A DNA stretch of 64,000 bases from Arenicella xantha (GCF_003315245.1 NZ_QNRT01000001.1:1087457-1151456), one strand, 5' to 3'. Positions 53,309-61,359 are shown, counted from the stretch's first letter. The notes: a model not told the origin generated them from the sequence alone. Made by a program: numbers and translations.

Positions 53309-53704
53309 TTAGCTACTAAATTCGCTTAATGCTTCAATTGCTAATTCCGCCTTCTCTGCTTGAACGAATATATGATCGTGATAATACGCTGCTACTACAT
53401 TAGCACTGATCCCTTTTTCAGTCAGCTTAGTTGCAACAGCTGCAGTCAAACCAACCGCATCGAGGCTTGAATGAATAGTTAAGGTTATGCCTCTAAACAC
53501 CGATTCAAATGGCAATTTGTTAGCGATTGCGGCTTGTTTTTCAACAAGCAACGTTAAGCCCTCAGCTTCGCGATAAGATGCTAATGGAGACAGTTCTTGA
53601 AAGTCACCATACTCCCCTTGCACCGAGCAGAACACATACTCACCCGGCATTAGTTCCGGTGACATCGACCCGAGTAATTTAGTTAAATTAGTTTCTCCAA
53701 TCAC
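53309..53704 (-). CDS. ACT-domain protein (DUF2241/ACT_3)
   Basis: Small regulatory-type protein of 131 residues made of two ACT-like halves. The first half has GEYVFCSVQGE and EAEGLTLLVEKQAA, and the second has ITLTIHSSLDAVGLTAAVATKLTEKGISANVVAAYYHDHIFV (landmarks LDAVGLTAAVA and YYHDHIFV). The YYHDHIFVQ ending of the second half is characteristic of the DUF2241/ACT_3 group. ACT domains bind amino acids. It is a single-gene unit. Confidence 0.83.
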   Translation of the reverse strand: MIGETNLTKLLGSMSPELMPGEYVFCSVQGEYGDFQELSPLASYREAEGLTLLVEKQAAIANKLPFESVFRGITLTIHSSLDAVGLTAAVATKLTEKGISANVVAAYYHDHIFVQAEKAELAIEALSEFSS

Positions 53705-53748
53705 TGAATTCTCCGTTGTAGCTAATGCTTAGCTTTGTGGTGAAGTTC

Positions 53749-53783
53749 GTAGTCCGCAACAGCACTTTGCTGCGAGTGACTAC
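53749..53783. repeat. Inverted repeat upstream of ACT-domain gene
   Basis: GTAGTC and GACTAC flank a region in which CGCA-type pairing continues, giving an interrupted stem of about ten pairs 45 bases before the ACT-domain gene. It may be an operator or a remnant of a small repeat element. Confidence 0.4.
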
Positions 53784-53882
53784 TCGGTAGTTAATACGTT
53801 TATTGCATGCGGCTTCGCCGAATACGCGCGCTGCAATACCTCGTTAAGAGGAACTCTACCCTGCAAAAAATCTTCCAATGCT

Positions 53883-54041
53883 TTAATGATTAGAAAATCC
53901 GCGAGCTAAAGCTGCTAGATACCAGTAGAAAACTAGGCACATCACACCTATTACAAGAGCGGTTACAATCAATATAGCACCAGCCTTTTTATTTGGTTTG
54001 TGAGTTTCCGATTGACTCAGCTCGTTTTCCTTTTTAATCAC
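53883..54041 (-). CDS. Small single-helix membrane protein, about 52 aa
   Basis: A short gene supported by an AAAGAGGCGGT ribosome site before two consecutive GTG codons; the second (7 bases from AGAGG) was chosen. The product has a polar, lysine-rich N-terminus (IKKENELSQSETHKPNKKAG), then one strong membrane helix of about 23 residues (ILIVTALVIGVMCLVFYWYL), ending ARGFSNH. The charge pattern puts the N-terminus in the cytoplasm. The role is unknown. It could be a small-protein accessory to a membrane complex. Confidence 0.55.
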   Translation of the reverse strand: MIKKENELSQSETHKPNKKAGAILIVTALVIGVMCLVFYWYLAALARGFSNH

Positions 54042-54171
54042 CACACCGCCTCTTTTCAGGGAATTTATTTAATAAAAAGGATACAGCATACGCCGTCTTA
54101 ACTGAATTTGAATACCCTGTAGTTAAAAGTAGAAACATATCCATAAGTTAACTTCTTTCAAACAATGGAAA

Positions 54172-54257
54172 CATAACGCCGCGCTAAGGGGCGTAGCGCT
54201 TGCGCGTTCAGTGTGAGTCGCTTTTTGACCAGTACGGTTTTTGAAAGCCTTGTTGTG
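54172..54257 (-). repeat. Possible degenerate attC-like site
   Basis: Read on the minus strand, this begins ACAACAAGGC and ends GGCGTTATG, the type of ends seen in the two clearer attC sites at 56.0-56.8 kb, and it lies directly past the MarR stop as a cassette site would. The inner arms do not pair well, and an internal GCGCTA/TAGCGC hairpin explains part of the symmetry, so this is only a candidate. Confidence 0.25.
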
Positions 54258-54274
54258 TGTAATTTAGAGTCATT

Positions 54275-54703
54275 TTACTGACCAGTTAAGTTTCTGGTTA
54301 TTTTCTGAGCAACCTTCATAAAGGTATTCAAATCTGCTGCGTCAACACCCCGCGTCATTTGCTCTTCCATGTCATCCGAAATGGCCCGCAACCTTTCTTG
54401 TAAAGCCCTGCCAGCCGAAGTCAGCGTCAAAATCTGACTACGCTTATCACCAGGGTTAGGCTCCTTTTGAACCAAGCCTTGATCAATCAACTGATTAACC
54501 AAGCGAGTAATCTGCGCCTTGTCACGCTTAAAAATGCCTGCAATATCAATTGCAGTACAAGCATCTAATTTGCCAATAACCTTTAAAACCCTTACATGCA
54601 TCGTCGCAATACCCAGGTTTTGAGCCTCCAGTTGGCTACCAAGCTGTTGCTTGATTGCATGAGCTAAATGAAAAGCCGCCTCGACCGTAACTGCATTGAA
54701 CAT
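54275..54703 (-). CDS. MarR-family transcriptional regulator
   Basis: MarR-type repressor, 142 residues. DNA-binding landmarks are KLDACTAIDIAGIFKRDKAQITRLVNQLIDQGLV (AIDIAGIF, AQITRLVNQL) and the wing KEPNPGDKRSQILTLTSAG. It is divergent from the DUF2798/siderophore-interacting-protein pair. The 100-base gap contains two GTTG-N7-CAAC elements inside a large inverted repeat, a very likely binding site. It probably represses itself and the pair. Confidence 0.9.
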   Translation of the reverse strand: MFNAVTVEAAFHLAHAIKQQLGSQLEAQNLGIATMHVRVLKVIGKLDACTAIDIAGIFKRDKAQITRLVNQLIDQGLVQKEPNPGDKRSQILTLTSAGRALQERLRAISDDMEEQMTRGVDAADLNTFMKVAQKITRNLTGQ

Positions 54704-54722
54704 AGTAAAAATCTCAAATCAT

Positions 54723-54771
54723 GTAGTTGACAATAACAACCATATTTAATATAGTTGCTATTATCAACTAT
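54723..54771. promoter_or_regulatory. Large inverted repeat, probable MarR operator
   Basis: Two 18-base arms, GTAGTTGACAATAACAAC and GTTGCTATTATCAACTAT, are inverted copies matching at 15 of 18 positions with a 13-base AT-rich spacer. Each arm is itself GTTG-N7-CAAC. The site fills the divergent promoter between the MarR gene and the DUF2798 gene. Confidence 0.75.
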
Positions 54772-54805
54772 ATGCCGAACAAATTCAATATTTAGAGGAA
54801 AACAC

Positions 54806-55285
54806 ATGTCAGCAGCCCTTGTGGGAACCAATTCACCTAAACGCCCGCTGTATCAGAAAATTTTAGTAATAGCCGGAATGATGAGCCTTGTGGGTGGCAC
54901 ATTGACTGGCATCATGACCTACGTGAATGTCGGTGTTAGGGAAAGTTTCTGGAGTGACTGGCTTTCTTCATTCGCCATTGCCGTGCCGATTATGGCTCCA
55001 GCAGGTTTGCTTTTTATGACCCTCACCGGCAAATTTCTTCTGCAAGTTATGCCCAACGGTCATAAAACTCTCCATCAAATCATTACCGGGTTGTTAATGG
55101 CGTTCTTTATGGAGTCCATTCTAGCCGTAAGTACGACCGCAAATTTACTAGGATTCACAGACATCGTAGCCTTTGTAAGTGCATGGCAACAAGCTTTTAG
55201 TGCAGGGCTACCTTTTGGGTTATGCATGGCATTACTAATGTCACTCGCCCTCAAACCAAAGCTTGATAGATTTATGGCCAGCTAA
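54806..55285 (+). CDS. DUF2798-family membrane protein
   Basis: Membrane protein of 159 residues with two DUF2798-like halves, each a pair of helices: KILVIAGMMSLVGGTLTGIMTY / WLSSFAIAVPIMAPAGLLFM and QIITGLLMAFFMESILAVS / QAFSAGLPFGLCMALLMSLAL. I chose the ATG giving MSAALVGTNS because AGAGGA precedes it; the longer frame starts inside the operator. It is followed 18 bases later by a siderophore-interacting-protein gene, and both are under the divergent MarR. The role is unknown. Confidence 0.82.
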   Translation: MSAALVGTNSPKRPLYQKILVIAGMMSLVGGTLTGIMTYVNVGVRESFWSDWLSSFAIAVPIMAPAGLLFMTLTGKFLLQVMPNGHKTLHQIITGLLMAFFMESILAVSTTANLLGFTDIVAFVSAWQQAFSAGLPFGLCMALLMSLALKPKLDRFMAS

Positions 55286-55303
55286 AGCCAGGAGATTATG
55301 ACT

Positions 55304-56014
55304 ATGATAAAAATGAGAATGACACAAGTTGCCCACATCGAGGATATGGGGCCACATATGAGACGCATTGTCTTACGAGGCGATGATTTAGAAGACTTTC
55401 CAGCCGACAAAGAAAGTGCACATTTTAAAGCCATATTCCCGCAACCAGGGCAGACTAAACCAAAGCTTGGCATATATGCAGGTTTTAAAAAATGGATGCG
55501 TTCCTACACTGTGCGTGCATTTAACAAGCAAACAAAAGAGTTGATGGTAGACTTTGCCGTGAACGATCACGAAGGACTCGGTGCAAATTGGGCTAAGGAT
55601 GCGAAACAAGGTGACTACTTAGGAGTTGCAGGCCCAGGTGACACTAAGTACACAAACTTTCATGCAGACTGGCATTTAATTATGGCAGATCTTACAGCCC
55701 TGCCAGCCGCCGCCGCCATTCTGGAGAAGTTACCCGCATCCGCTGTGGGTACGGCATTTCTTAAAGTTCCCACAGCAAAGGATAAGTTACCTATTGATGC
55801 GCCCCATGGTATAGAAGTGCGATGGCTTATCAATGACGACATGAATAAAAATGTCTTGCTTGAAGGTCTTGAAGATTTGGCATGGAAAGATGGCAACCCT
55901 GCAATATTTGTAGCTGGGGAAGCAGGCCAAACAAAGGCGATAAAAAAACAGATAAAATCAAAGCCAGGCTACATTAGTACGCAAACTTACTTTTCAGGGT
56001 ATTGGAAGATTTAA
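55304..56014 (+). CDS. Siderophore-interacting protein (FAD-binding ferric reductase family)
   Basis: FAD/NAD(P)H-dependent ferric-siderophore reductase family (SIP), 236 residues. MRRIVLRGDDLEDFPADKESAHFKAIFP opens the FAD domain (landmark MRRIVLRG). MRSYTVRAFN is the FAD signature, followed by VDFAVNDHEGLGANWAKDAKQGDYLGVAGPG, then the NAD-binding half with IMADLTALPAAAAIL and FVAGEAGQTKAIKKQIK. It would reduce ferric chelates in the cytoplasm. AGGAG lies 9 bases before the chosen ATG; another ATG 6 bases upstream is too close to it. The stop lies 4 bases before the first attC-like site. Confidence 0.9.
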   Translation: MIKMRMTQVAHIEDMGPHMRRIVLRGDDLEDFPADKESAHFKAIFPQPGQTKPKLGIYAGFKKWMRSYTVRAFNKQTKELMVDFAVNDHEGLGANWAKDAKQGDYLGVAGPGDTKYTNFHADWHLIMADLTALPAAAAILEKLPASAVGTAFLKVPTAKDKLPIDAPHGIEVRWLINDDMNKNVLLEGLEDLAWKDGNPAIFVAGEAGQTKAIKKQIKSKPGYISTQTYFSGYWKI

Positions 56015-56018
56015 ACAA

Positions 56019-56136
56019 GCCGTAACGCCTTGCTCTGTTGCGGCCAAACCGGAGTGGCTTTCATGCTATAGTGCAGCGAAGCGGAACGCACAAAAGTCGC
56101 GTAGGTATGGGCGTCAACAGGAGCAAATTGTTAAGC
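56019..56136 (-). repeat. Integron attC-like recombination site A
   Basis: On the minus strand the site opens GCTTAACAATTTGCTCCTGTTG and closes with CAACAGAGCAAGGCGTTACGG (arms given in part). TTGCTC-TGTTG pairs with CAACAG-AGCAA with a single unpaired extra base, the hallmark of attC folding, and the ends resemble AAC / GCGTTA cores. At 118 bases it fits the attC size range. It overlaps the stop of the HEPN-motif gene, as expected for the site at the end of a gene cassette. Confidence 0.72.
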
Positions 56137-56691
56137 ACCGCTTTGACGCTCCTGCCAAGTAACTGCAAGCACCCCAGATGTGAACTCGCATAGCCCTTTT
56201 AGACATGCCTTTAATTTATCGATGCGAACAAGGCTATCAAAGCCTGGGCGGCTAGACATTTGAAGGGTTGAAGCTGCCAGTTCAATGAAAGAGTCAATAT
56301 CCTTTTCCAATGCAGGGATGTCGAGCTTATGAGCTAAATCGTTGCGAAGTCCGTTGAGCAAATTAATCGAGCCCCAAAATGAGTCATCTGATTGGATTAA
56401 TGGTTTAACTAAAGAACGTAAGAATAGGACTCGTGTCGAAAACTGAAGTCGGTTTGCTTTTCTTATGTGCTGGGGATTACGAACAAGAGACTCGGTCATT
56501 CTTATGACGAGTTGCTCAATGACTAGATGCGCGCGGAGCACGAAAATTGTCACGTCTTCCGATTCGGGAAGCTTTGCTATAAGTTCACGGATATCTGCGT
56601 AGAACTCATCCTCTTGGGGAGTTGTATCGACGATAATTTCTTGAACTTCTTCGTCGCCGATATTGACACTTTGGATTACGAACTTGGTCAT
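56131..56691 (-). CDS. HEPN-motif protein in an integron-like cassette
   Basis: Hypothetical protein of 186 residues, largely helical. Residues 116-121 read RNDLAH, the R-x4-H signature of HEPN domains, in a typical context (GSINLLNGLRNDLAHKL). Many HEPN proteins are RNases of toxin-antitoxin or defence systems, but some are inactive or bind nucleotides. The N-terminal 45 residues are acidic and probably flexible. The gene is bounded by attC-like sites on both sides and is read toward its own site, so it has the layout of a mobile cassette. No antitoxin-like partner is visible within the cassette. Confidence 0.7.
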   Translation of the reverse strand: MTKFVIQSVNIGDEEVQEIIVDTTPQEDEFYADIRELIAKLPESEDVTIFVLRAHLVIEQLVIRMTESLVRNPQHIRKANRLQFSTRVLFLRSLVKPLIQSDDSFWGSINLLNGLRNDLAHKLDIPALEKDIDSFIELAASTLQMSSRPGFDSLVRIDKLKACLKGLCEFTSGVLAVTWQERQSGA

Positions 56692-56700
56692 ATTAATGAT

Positions 56701-56777
56701 GCCTAACGCCGCCAGCAGGGGCCGTAAAACCAGAGCGAAGCGGCGGCTTTTTGGTCCCTCTGGCTGGCTTTGTTAAC
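56701..56777 (-). repeat. Integron attC-like recombination site B
   Basis: On the minus strand it runs from GTTAACAAAGCCAGCCAG to CTGCTGGCGGCGTTAGGC. GCCAGC-CAG pairs with CTG-CTGGC with one unpaired base, and inner GGACC/GGCCCC and AAAAGCC/GGTTTT-type pairs continue the fold. GTTAGGC matches the GTTRRRY core exactly. It overlaps the end of the upstream cassette gene and precedes the HEPN gene start by 10 bases. Confidence 0.8.
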
Positions 56778-56781
56778 TGGA

Positions 56782-57249
56782 TTACCCATCGATCTCGTTA
56801 TACGTGGGTTTACCATCAATAAATCGCGCTGTGAAATAGTGCTTTGCGGCATCTACATAGTAGCCCACAGTCCATTCATTTCTTTCATCCGCGTCCCTTG
56901 GTATCTCTATGCTCATTAACTCGAAGTCGTCTTTCCAGTTACCAGAGAATTGTTTATTTGCCCATTGCTGAAAATCTGGCTCGAATATAGGCCAGCATTT
57001 GCCAAACAATGCTTCAAAGTCAGAAACTGCATTTTTATAAAATGCTACATGCGCTTCAGTTGGGCCAGACAATGGTGCATTAATAAGTATTGTTAATGGC
57101 TCTTTAGCTTCCTTTATTGAAGCCTCTGCTTCCCAGTAGTCATCATCGGCTGGTTTATCTCCGCCCATGAAAAGTATCTTTCCAAAGTATTCATGCTCCA
57201 TTTCAATTGAAGGTTTTCCAAGAATGATTTCCTTAAGTTTTTTCCACAT
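56782..57249 (-). CDS. Hypothetical cassette protein, 155 aa
   Basis: Not recognised. An acidic soluble protein with no signal peptide. It opens WKKLKEIILGKPSIEMEHEYFGKILFMGG, is rich in Trp, Phe and Tyr, and ends ARFIDGKPTYNEIDG. The YFGKILFMGG and PLTILINAP strands suggest an alpha/beta fold of the kind seen in contact-system immunity-type proteins, but this is a guess. It lies on the minus strand with attC-like site B overlapping its 3' end, so it is the first of two cassette genes. Its AT content is higher than the catabolic clusters. Confidence 0.7.
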   Translation of the reverse strand: MWKKLKEIILGKPSIEMEHEYFGKILFMGGDKPADDDYWEAEASIKEAKEPLTILINAPLSGPTEAHVAFYKNAVSDFEALFGKCWPIFEPDFQQWANKQFSGNWKDDFELMSIEIPRDADERNEWTVGYYVDAAKHYFTARFIDGKPTYNEIDG

Positions 57250-57883
57250 ACTTTCAGATCCAGTTAACAGTTTTAATATCCGTCACGATGACTGGATATT
57301 TTTTTGGTGCTTATTTTTATAAGTGTTTGAAAAACATAGATTTAATTGAAAAATATCTCGTCTGCATGGATATTTCGTATCTATTAAGCTATCTCTAACT
57401 AGCTAAAAACTCAAGCAATGATTCATCATGAGCGAATCAATAGTAGTGACTAAATTCAATATGACTCGCTTGTTGAGCGCTATTTTGGCGTGAGGCTTGT
57501 GAGCACTGCAGACAAAAAAAAGCCGCTCGACTGAGCGGCTTTAAAAATAAAAAAGAAGAGAGAGTCATGAAACAAAAATATTCATTCACATTTCATGCTT
57601 GTAACAATATATGAAGCGTTTGAAATTGCGTGCCAATTTTACTTGCTGTTAACTCAATGCAGCATTTTTGTTTGAATTGTTGTGTAGAAAACAACAAGTT
57701 GGTGTTTTTGCTTCAGTATAAGACACGAAAACTTTGCACTTAGCATCGCCCGTTATCCGCAAAACGCTGGCACCACACTCACAAAACAATCATTAAATCC
57801 CCATCTAGTTGAATCGACTCAGTGCTGGCTATGCCATAAGCTAGCTGCATTAGATACACATAACCATTTGCGAGTACAACCAC
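57250..57883. other. 634-base intergenic region beside the cassette genes
   Basis: AT-rich with no long gene and no integrase. It contains a minus-strand terminator at 57518-57542 without an obvious gene feeding it. A very short frame, MKQKYSFTFHACNNI, at 57567-57614 has an AAGAAGAGAGAG ribosome-site-like stretch. GTTAAC near 57266 upstream of the 155-residue cassette gene resembles a bare recombination core. The right end holds the promoter of the exosortase operon. Confidence 0.5.
57518..57542 (-). terminator. Orphan intrinsic terminator
   Basis: AAAGCCGCTC and GAGCGGCTTT form a ten-pair stem with loop GACT. On the minus strand it is followed by a run of eight T residues, so it is directional. 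No minus-strand gene is seen just upstream of it, which suggests a short untranslated RNA or a deleted gene. Confidence 0.8.
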
Positions 57884-58432
57884 ATGGATGACGACTCCCT
57901 AAGTACACAACTACCGGGTAATAGGCTCTCCCTAATGCAACAGAAATATCCGCTGGCCTTACCACTCAGCGCCTTATTACTTACCTATTTTCTGTTAAGG
58001 CTATTTTTTCAACAATATGTGGCAGCCAAAAGCTGGTTTATCTTTCCGTCTGGCATGGTGGTCAATTGGTTTAACGGCACCGGTATCTACATTCACAGCG
58101 AATGGGTATTCAACGTAGACGGTACCCGCTTCGTATTAGGTGCTCCGTGCAGCGGCACGACCTTTTTTAGCTTACTAAGTGCTTACGTAGTGTACCGACT
58201 GCTTACTCATAAGATTTCAGTTAGCTGGCTATTGTTGGTTTATCCAATCGCCATTGCGGTAAATTCAATGCGTGTTTTGTCGTCAATTCCAGCGCACAAC
58301 GCCTTAGTGCACCTCAACCTTACCAGCCTCTCGACCAACGTTCATGTGATTACCGGAACCGTGACTTTTGCAACGTGTTTCTTATTACTGGCGTATTTAA
58401 TCGAAAAAACTAATGCAGGTGCAATGCAATGA
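57884..58432 (+). CDS. xrtK: Exosortase/archaeosortase-family enzyme, exosortase K-like
   Basis: Inner-membrane cysteine transpeptidase of the exosortase family, 182 residues and about five helices. The catalytic triad contexts are all present: Cys in LGAPCSGTTFFSLLSAY near 87, Arg in AVNSMRVLSSIPAHNAL near 128 and His in STNVHVITGTVTFA near 150. This short, lone enzyme with an immediately downstream MSEP-CTERM-type protein is the arrangement defined for exosortase K, which serves a single neighbouring substrate. The stop overlaps the substrate gene start by 4 bases. It is predicted to cut or transfer the substrate at its C-terminal sorting tail. Confidence 0.87.
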   Translation: MDDDSLSTQLPGNRLSLMQQKYPLALPLSALLLTYFLLRLFFQQYVAAKSWFIFPSGMVVNWFNGTGIYIHSEWVFNVDGTRFVLGAPCSGTTFFSLLSAYVVYRLLTHKISVSWLLLVYPIAIAVNSMRVLSSIPAHNALVHLNLTSLSTNVHVITGTVTFATCFLLLAYLIEKTNAGAMQ

Positions 58433-61359
58433 ATACCGTTAAAAACCGCTCAAGCCAACCCCACTTCTGGCCGATTGTTTGGGCCATGATCATTCCTCAA
58501 GTAGCATTATTGTTGGTGAATATTCGCGGCTGGACACTTATTCAAGGGGAAACAGTTCAAAGCGAGCAGTCTGTTGCCATTGCAATTTTGCTTGCTGAGT
58601 TACTGATACTTGCGTTGGTTTGTAGCTATGTTCGAATACGCTCCACACTTAACACCGCTCGCGCGCTTCTGTGGCTTAGTTTGTTGGCGTTGGTGGTACA
58701 CATTAGCTACATGATTTGCGTTCCAATGTTTTTAGAGGACGCCATTCCCAATGCCATTCAGCCCTGGATACTTAACCCTGAGGGCGTTGCATACTGGAAT
58801 ATTTCCCTATTCATGCCAGGTGCATTTTTAGCGCTGTATGTGTTTACAAAGCAATTCTTTGGCAGCTTCACTAAACTTCAAAGCAACCTGATAGTGGTGG
58901 TTACCACCGTAGGTGTTCCCTTGTTTTGGTATCTCTCGATGTCCGTACTGCAACCGGTTTGGCTTGGCCAATATTCGGTGGCGCTGAGTATTGTATTCGC
59001 CACAACCATGGTTGTGGTGTTTCTGGCTGGCATTATCAGGCTGTTTGATTCCTTACTGGCTAACCTTTACCCGAGCGGTTTAACTAGCAACGATTCGACA
59101 TTAAATGACACTGGCGAAAATGACTCTCAATCAAGCAAAAAAGCGATTAACAGCTTTGATTTAAAGTACACCTTATTGGTTACATTGTTGGGCATAGCCG
59201 CACCGCTTGGTGGGCTTTGGCTCAACTTGTACTTACCGTTTCCGGCCGACTTTCAGTCAACTGGCGTGTATGTGTTTACGCTGATCAATGGCTTAGTACT
59301 ATTGATTAAACCGATTGGCATTCACGGCAGCCCGATACGCTTATTTTTGCGCTGCATCACATTGCCGTTTATTGGGTATTTCTTTTTGGTGTTTCTACCC
59401 TTTTTGCCGTTATCACTGATTGCCATTCTTGCCGTCGGTGCCGGCTTTCTAATGCTAACGCCGTTGGCTCTAGGATTATTTCAGGCTCGCATTACGCTCA
59501 CCGAATTTAGCTTGGCCAAACAACGCGTCGGCTCATTCAAAGCTGTTGCAATAGGCGTGCTGGGCCTGGCGGTACTGCCCGGCTATTTCACAACCCAAGC
59601 GCTGCTCGACAAACACGCACTAGACACCAGCTTACGCTACTTTTATTCGCATGATGTTAACGCCACGCCGCTTACCGAATCCCAAATACGGCGCAGCGCT
59701 GACACCCTAGTGCAATTGCGCGATCGCAAGATCGGCATACAGTTACCATTTATATCCGGCGCTTACAATTCTATTGTGTTCGGTAGCTTGGTACTGTCTG
59801 ACAATAAAATTGATCGGATGCATCAACTGTTAACCGGTGAGAAACTTGCCGCCCCGAAACGTTCTTTCTTTGGTCAACCAAGTCGCTCTAGCCGATCATT
59901 CCGACGCAATCGAATAACACCGCCACTACAGCAGGTGGACTTAAGCGAGTTTTCAGTTAAATCTAAGTCTGCAGAGACGGCGACGATTCAAGTCGAATTA
60001 GCAAACCGCTCAAGCCGCACGCATTCCTTGTACGTTGGGGAGCTGACAATTCCCGAAGGCACTTTCGTTACTGGCCTTCGCTTAAAGATTGGAGACACGT
60101 GGGAAACCGGACGCGTATTTGACCGTAAGACCGCAATCTGGGTATTTCAGAAAATCACGGAAGTACGACGCGACCCAGCCCTACTGTATTACACCAGTGC
60201 GACCACCGCCGAACTACGCGTTTACCCGTTCCCCGCGCAGGGAATTCGCGAAGTTGAAATCGACGTTCAAATTCATCCGCATCTTAACGCGCAAATAACA
60301 CTTGGCGATCAGGCTATCGATTTAAATCCATCCATTACAAGCGCTGCAGTGGTGGCTAACGATGGCACCGTGTTAGTTGACTCACCTGCCGATGTGGCGT
60401 TTACCAGAGAAGACTATCTACACTTCATATTGGACTATTCGAGCAAGGCACGCTCGACGAGTCGCCAGTATGCTAAGAGTATCGTTGAAACGATTGAGCA
60501 AACGGGCGTTAAAAAGTACCGAATTTCGGCGGCCAATATAAGCAGCAATTCGAATACAGATGGTGATTGGCTAACCTCTACCGACCTTGACGAGATTACC
60601 GCTTATATCGACGACATCGAGTTAACTCGGGTCGGCGGCTTATGGCTAACTCAAGCATTCGCACGCGAAGCTCGAGCCCGAATCAACACACGAACCACCG
60701 ACGACGTTTCACTCCGCCCAAGGTTTGTGGTGATTAGCCAGACCGACAAACTAGAAACCCCTGACGCCTCAGGTTGGCTATGGCAAATGCCCGATGTAAC
60801 AGATTGGTATGTGCTGCGTAATAACACACTCAGCACGCGCCAATTTAGCCACCACACTAAGAGCTCAGCGTCAGTAATTGCTTTGAAAGATCATTCAACG
60901 ATTTCTATTTTGCCCAGCACTGTGCCTAGCCTTTATAGCATCCGCACAAAAGCACCGATCGAACTCTACAACCCAGCCAAGTCTGAATTCACGCCGATCT
61001 TAACGACATCAGAAACCGCGATCGCTACGCCTAAGTGGGCAAAGTGGGCAGAGTTAGCGCAGTTATGGACTCATTGGCGAACCGTTCGCGAAAACCCAGC
61101 CACACTCGAAAGCGAACGACGCGCCCTGTTAGATCAGAGTCGAGCTTTGAATTTGTTAATACCGACAACGTCGTTGATCGTAGTCGAGAGCGCTTCGCAA
61201 TGGGAGATTTTGGCGCGCAAAGAAAAACAATCAATCAATAATCATAGCGGCCTAGATTTTGAAGAAGAACAACAAACACCAGAACCCGTTTGGTGGTTAT
61301 TATTGGCGGCGTTGCTGATTTTTATCTACCATCGAGACAAGCGAACGCGGCGCGCCTAA
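58429..61359 (+). CDS. MSEP-CTERM-type protein with VIT domain, exosortase substrate
   Basis: Protein of 976 residues. About the first 390 residues contain ten or so membrane helices (MIIPQVALLLVNI, VAIAILLAELLILALV, LFWYLSMSVLQPVWLG, FLVFLPFLPLSLIAILAVGAGFLML among them). Residues about 520-620 form a VIT domain of inter-alpha-trypsin-inhibitor type (GELTIPEGTFVTGLRLKIGDTW, VFQKITEVRRDPALLYY, RVYPFPAQGIREVEI). The C-terminus is a sorting tail: TPEPVWWLLLAALLIFIYHR then a basic KRTRRA end. The tail fits recognition by the exosortase encoded just upstream. The function of the multi-helix plus VIT combination is unknown; a cell-envelope role is inferred. Confidence 0.85.
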   Translation: MNTVKNRSSQPHFWPIVWAMIIPQVALLLVNIRGWTLIQGETVQSEQSVAIAILLAELLILALVCSYVRIRSTLNTARALLWLSLLALVVHISYMICVPMFLEDAIPNAIQPWILNPEGVAYWNISLFMPGAFLALYVFTKQFFGSFTKLQSNLIVVVTTVGVPLFWYLSMSVLQPVWLGQYSVALSIVFATTMVVVFLAGIIRLFDSLLANLYPSGLTSNDSTLNDTGENDSQSSKKAINSFDLKYTLLVTLLGIAAPLGGLWLNLYLPFPADFQSTGVYVFTLINGLVLLIKPIGIHGSPIRLFLRCITLPFIGYFFLVFLPFLPLSLIAILAVGAGFLMLTPLALGLFQARITLTEFSLAKQRVGSFKAVAIGVLGLAVLPGYFTTQALLDKHALDTSLRYFYSHDVNATPLTESQIRRSADTLVQLRDRKIGIQLPFISGAYNSIVFGSLVLSDNKIDRMHQLLTGEKLAAPKRSFFGQPSRSSRSFRRNRITPPLQQVDLSEFSVKSKSAETATIQVELANRSSRTHSLYVGELTIPEGTFVTGLRLKIGDTWETGRVFDRKTAIWVFQKITEVRRDPALLYYTSATTAELRVYPFPAQGIREVEIDVQIHPHLNAQITLGDQAIDLNPSITSAAVVANDGTVLVDSPADVAFTREDYLHFILDYSSKARSTSRQYAKSIVETIEQTGVKKYRISAANISSNSNTDGDWLTSTDLDEITAYIDDIELTRVGGLWLTQAFAREARARINTRTTDDVSLRPRFVVISQTDKLETPDASGWLWQMPDVTDWYVLRNNTLSTRQFSHHTKSSASVIALKDHSTISILPSTVPSLYSIRTKAPIELYNPAKSEFTPILTTSETAIATPKWAKWAELAQLWTHWRTVRENPATLESERRALLDQSRALNLLIPTTSLIVVESASQWEILARKEKQSINNHSGLDFEEEQQTPEPVWWLLLAALLIFIYHRDKRTRRA

